Assembly: GCA_016871015.1 (NCBI GenBank)
Contig: VFZX01000036.1
Coordinates: 1 to 34,161 of the forward strand
Origin: Acidobacteriota bacterium
GTDB lineage: Bacteria > Acidobacteriota > Terriglobia > Bryobacterales > Bryobacteraceae
DNA: 34,161 nt
Reading direction: 5' to 3'
This document shows, piece after piece, positions 33,101 to 34,161 of this stretch (position 1 is the stretch's first letter; the number at the start of each line of letters is the position of its first letter). Both the position numbers and the translations under genes were made by a program. The notes under the pieces are model-generated. The model was not told where the DNA came from. It made no database searches and was given only the letters and a program-made list of their open reading frames with translations.

Positions 33101-33934
33101 ATGAGGACCATGCTGTGCTTATTTGCCGGGGCGTTGGCCCTGCTGGCCCAGGGGACTCCCTTCTCCGGTCCACAGGCCGGCGAGCAACTGCCGCCGTTCA
33201 AGGTCCTGATGGTGAATACGGTGGACGCGGGAACAGAAGTGGATTTCATCGGCCGGCACGCGGGCGCGCCCACGATGGTTGTGTTCCTGCATCAGCTCGA
33301 CCGTAATGTCGCGGCCCTGATGCAGCCGGTCGAGACGTACGCGCAGGATCGCGCCGCGGCCGGACTCGCGACGCTTTGGGTCTACCTGTGTCCGGACAAG
33401 GTGGAGGGTGAGCGCCGCATGCAGGCTGTGATCAAGTCGCTGCGGCTTCAGTCGGCGGTGGGCGTGTCGGCCGACGGCGTCGAGGGCCCCGGGGCGTACG
33501 GGCTCAACAAGAATGTTGCGGTGACGGCGCTGGTCGCCAACAAGGGTGCCGTGACCGCGAATTTCGCGATCATCCAGCCGGGGATGGTGGATGCGCCCCG
33601 GATCCTGGCCGAAGCCGCGAAACACGTGGGCGGACGCGTGATGACGGTGGCCGAGCTGGAGGCCGGTCGCGAGCGGGCCCGGTCCATGGGCTCGATGCGC
33701 AGTACAGAGCCGGACCCGCCGGAGATGGTCGCGCTGCTGCGGCAGTTGATCCAGAAGTCGAATGATAATGCACGCGTCGATCAGACTGTCCAGGCGCTAC
33801 GGGAATGGGCGGGGACTGACGCGGTGCGCCGTGGCCAGTTAGCGGCGAAGTTGGGAGTGATCATTCCGCTGAAGTACGGCACGGAGTACGCGCAGTCGCG
33901 AATGCCAGTGCTTAAGGCGGAGTTGGAGAAGTAG
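33101..33934 (+). CDS. Secreted thioredoxin/redoxin-like protein without a Cys pair (copy B)
   Basis: A 277-residue paralogue of the protein at 30164-30997, same length and organisation. Signal peptide MRTMLCLFAGALALLAQ, then FSGPQAGEQLPPFKVL, VDFIGRHAGAPTMVVFLHQL with DRNV in place of the active-site Cys, ADGVEGPGAYGLNKNVAVTA and VTANFAIIQPGMVDAPRIL. No CXXC is present. The C-terminal part (PPEMVALLRQLIQKSNDN onward) is helical and differs from copy A. It is the last gene of the plus-strand cluster and the only one there with a strong ribosome-binding site, so it may be translated at a higher or independent level. A non-enzymatic or chaperone-like role is possible. Confidence 0.78.
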   Translation: MRTMLCLFAGALALLAQGTPFSGPQAGEQLPPFKVLMVNTVDAGTEVDFIGRHAGAPTMVVFLHQLDRNVAALMQPVETYAQDRAAAGLATLWVYLCPDKVEGERRMQAVIKSLRLQSAVGVSADGVEGPGAYGLNKNVAVTALVANKGAVTANFAIIQPGMVDAPRILAEAAKHVGGRVMTVAELEAGRERARSMGSMRSTEPDPPEMVALLRQLIQKSNDNARVDQTVQALREWAGTDAVRRGQLAAKLGVIIPLKYGTEYAQSRMPVLKAELEK

Positions 33935-33951
33935 CAGGCAATGGGACTGCC

Positions 33952-34017
33952 GTGCTTACTGCGGCCATGATGATGATAGCTGGGGCCGGTCCGGCGCTCG
34001 CCGGGCAGACCCAGTAA
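33952..34017 (+). CDS. Possible 21-residue peptide or decayed gene start resembling a signal peptide
   Basis: A GTG-started frame encodes LTAAMMMIAGAGPALAG and ends in QTQ before TAA. It has the hydrophobic core and A-L-A cleavage pattern of a signal peptide but no mature domain. There is no good Shine-Dalgarno. It could be the remnant of a truncated secreted protein or chance; I lean towards remnant or chance rather than a working peptide. Confidence 0.2.
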   Translation: MLTAAMMMIAGAGPALAGQTQ

Positions 34018-34108
34018 GCGGACCCTTCCTAATAGCACTTCACCGGGATCCGAAGCGGGAGACCGAGGCCACGGGGCTGAAACGGTTTGAGCGCCTGTAC
34101 GCGTGTTC

Positions 34109-34136
34109 TTGCTGCCGTAATCGAGTTGTGTATATT
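34109..34136 (+). promoter_or_regulatory. Candidate sigma-70-type promoter at the right edge
   Basis: TTGCTG (34109-34114), a 16-base spacer, then TATATT (34131-34136). The surrounding bases are noticeably more AT-rich than the rest of the window. Any gene it drives lies beyond the right edge. Confidence 0.35.
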
Positions 34137-34161
34137 TTCAACGGCCATGTAGTGTCAAAGA

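Larger units (their letters stand above)
33935..34161. other. Region after the operon: no recognisable gene
   Basis: About 227 bases. It holds a short ORF with a signal-like peptide (33952-34017), a small GC hairpin without a T-tract, CCGGC (33991-33995) and GCCGG (34000-34004), and a more AT-rich end with a promoter-like pair. One plus-strand frame stays open from before 33935 to the window edge, but it lacks a start codon and I recognise no family in it. Confidence 0.4.

Noticed and set aside
31801-33273. Minus-strand 490-residue ORF opposite the DUF1549 gene
   Set aside because: Covered by the DUF1549/DUF1553 domains on the plus strand; no independent signature.
33991-34004. CCGGC-GCTC-GCCGG hairpin as a Rho-independent terminator for the operon
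   Set aside because: Only a 5-bp stem and no following T-tract; common by chance at this G+C.
34038-34161. Start of a toxin-like gene in the frame open at the right edge (FERLYACSCCRNRVV, then YIFNGHVV)
   Set aside because: A vague resemblance to Gp49/HigB-type toxins, but no start codon, no ribosome-binding site and too little sequence to support it.

Overview
The window looks like a chromosomal segment from an acidobacterium of the Bryobacterales/Solibacter type. This is inferred from content: high G+C, an Oar-like TonB receptor with a carboxypeptidase-regulatory N-terminus, a beta-propeller/HEAT/cytochrome c dehydrogenase, DUF1501 and DUF1549/DUF1553 proteins, a secreted sulfatase and a redoxin-like family best known from Planctomycetes. 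No rRNA, tRNA, CRISPR array or prophage was seen. High G+C produces many long antisense shadow ORFs, which are left out.

Layout. (1) 1-6322, mostly minus strand: the 3' tip of an insertion sequence (about 1-128, with the last 39 codons of a transposase) cuts off the 3' end of a TonB-dependent receptor gene; upstream of that gene lie a CHAT-type protein truncated before its catalytic residues and a large secreted propeller/HEAT/cytochrome c protein. (2) 6407-8990, plus: cpaB-tadB-tadC, a partial Tad/Flp pilus set without ATPase, secretin or pilin. (3) 8993-10805, minus: a secreted LamG/DUF1080-like protein and a HutI-like amidohydrolase that has lost its metal ligands. (4) 10865-15721, plus: an RsuA/RluB-type pseudouridine synthase, a CnbZ-like deaminase homologue and an AddA-like helicase-nuclease, all overlapping. 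(5) 15729-17705, minus: a secreted M28 peptidase. (6) 17722-33934, plus: a ten-gene candidate operon. Its order is alpha/beta hydrolase, metal-dependent amidohydrolase, GH2-like protein fused to a beta-propeller, toroid-CARDB-esterase fusion, sulfatase, DUF1501, WD40, redoxin-like A, DUF1549/1553, redoxin-like B. Five of its junctions are 4-base GTGA or ATGA overlaps.

How the genes may work together. Most products of region 6 carry export signals. Sulfatase, glycosidase-like, carbohydrate esterase and amidohydrolase activities side by side suggest extracytoplasmic breakdown of a sulfated, acylated glycan or glycoconjugate. The DUF1501/WD40/redoxin/DUF1549 half is a module of unknown biochemistry. 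This linkage is inferred from layout only.

Most notable points: a roughly 181-bp MITE-like insert with 9-bp direct repeats that splits the operon between sulfatase and DUF1501, where removing it restores a 10-bp gene spacing; two apparent pseudoenzymes (HutI-like without metal ligands, GH2-like with Asn at the nucleophile position); two same-length redoxin-like paralogues without a Cys pair on either side of the DUF1549 gene; and a receptor gene broken by an IS.
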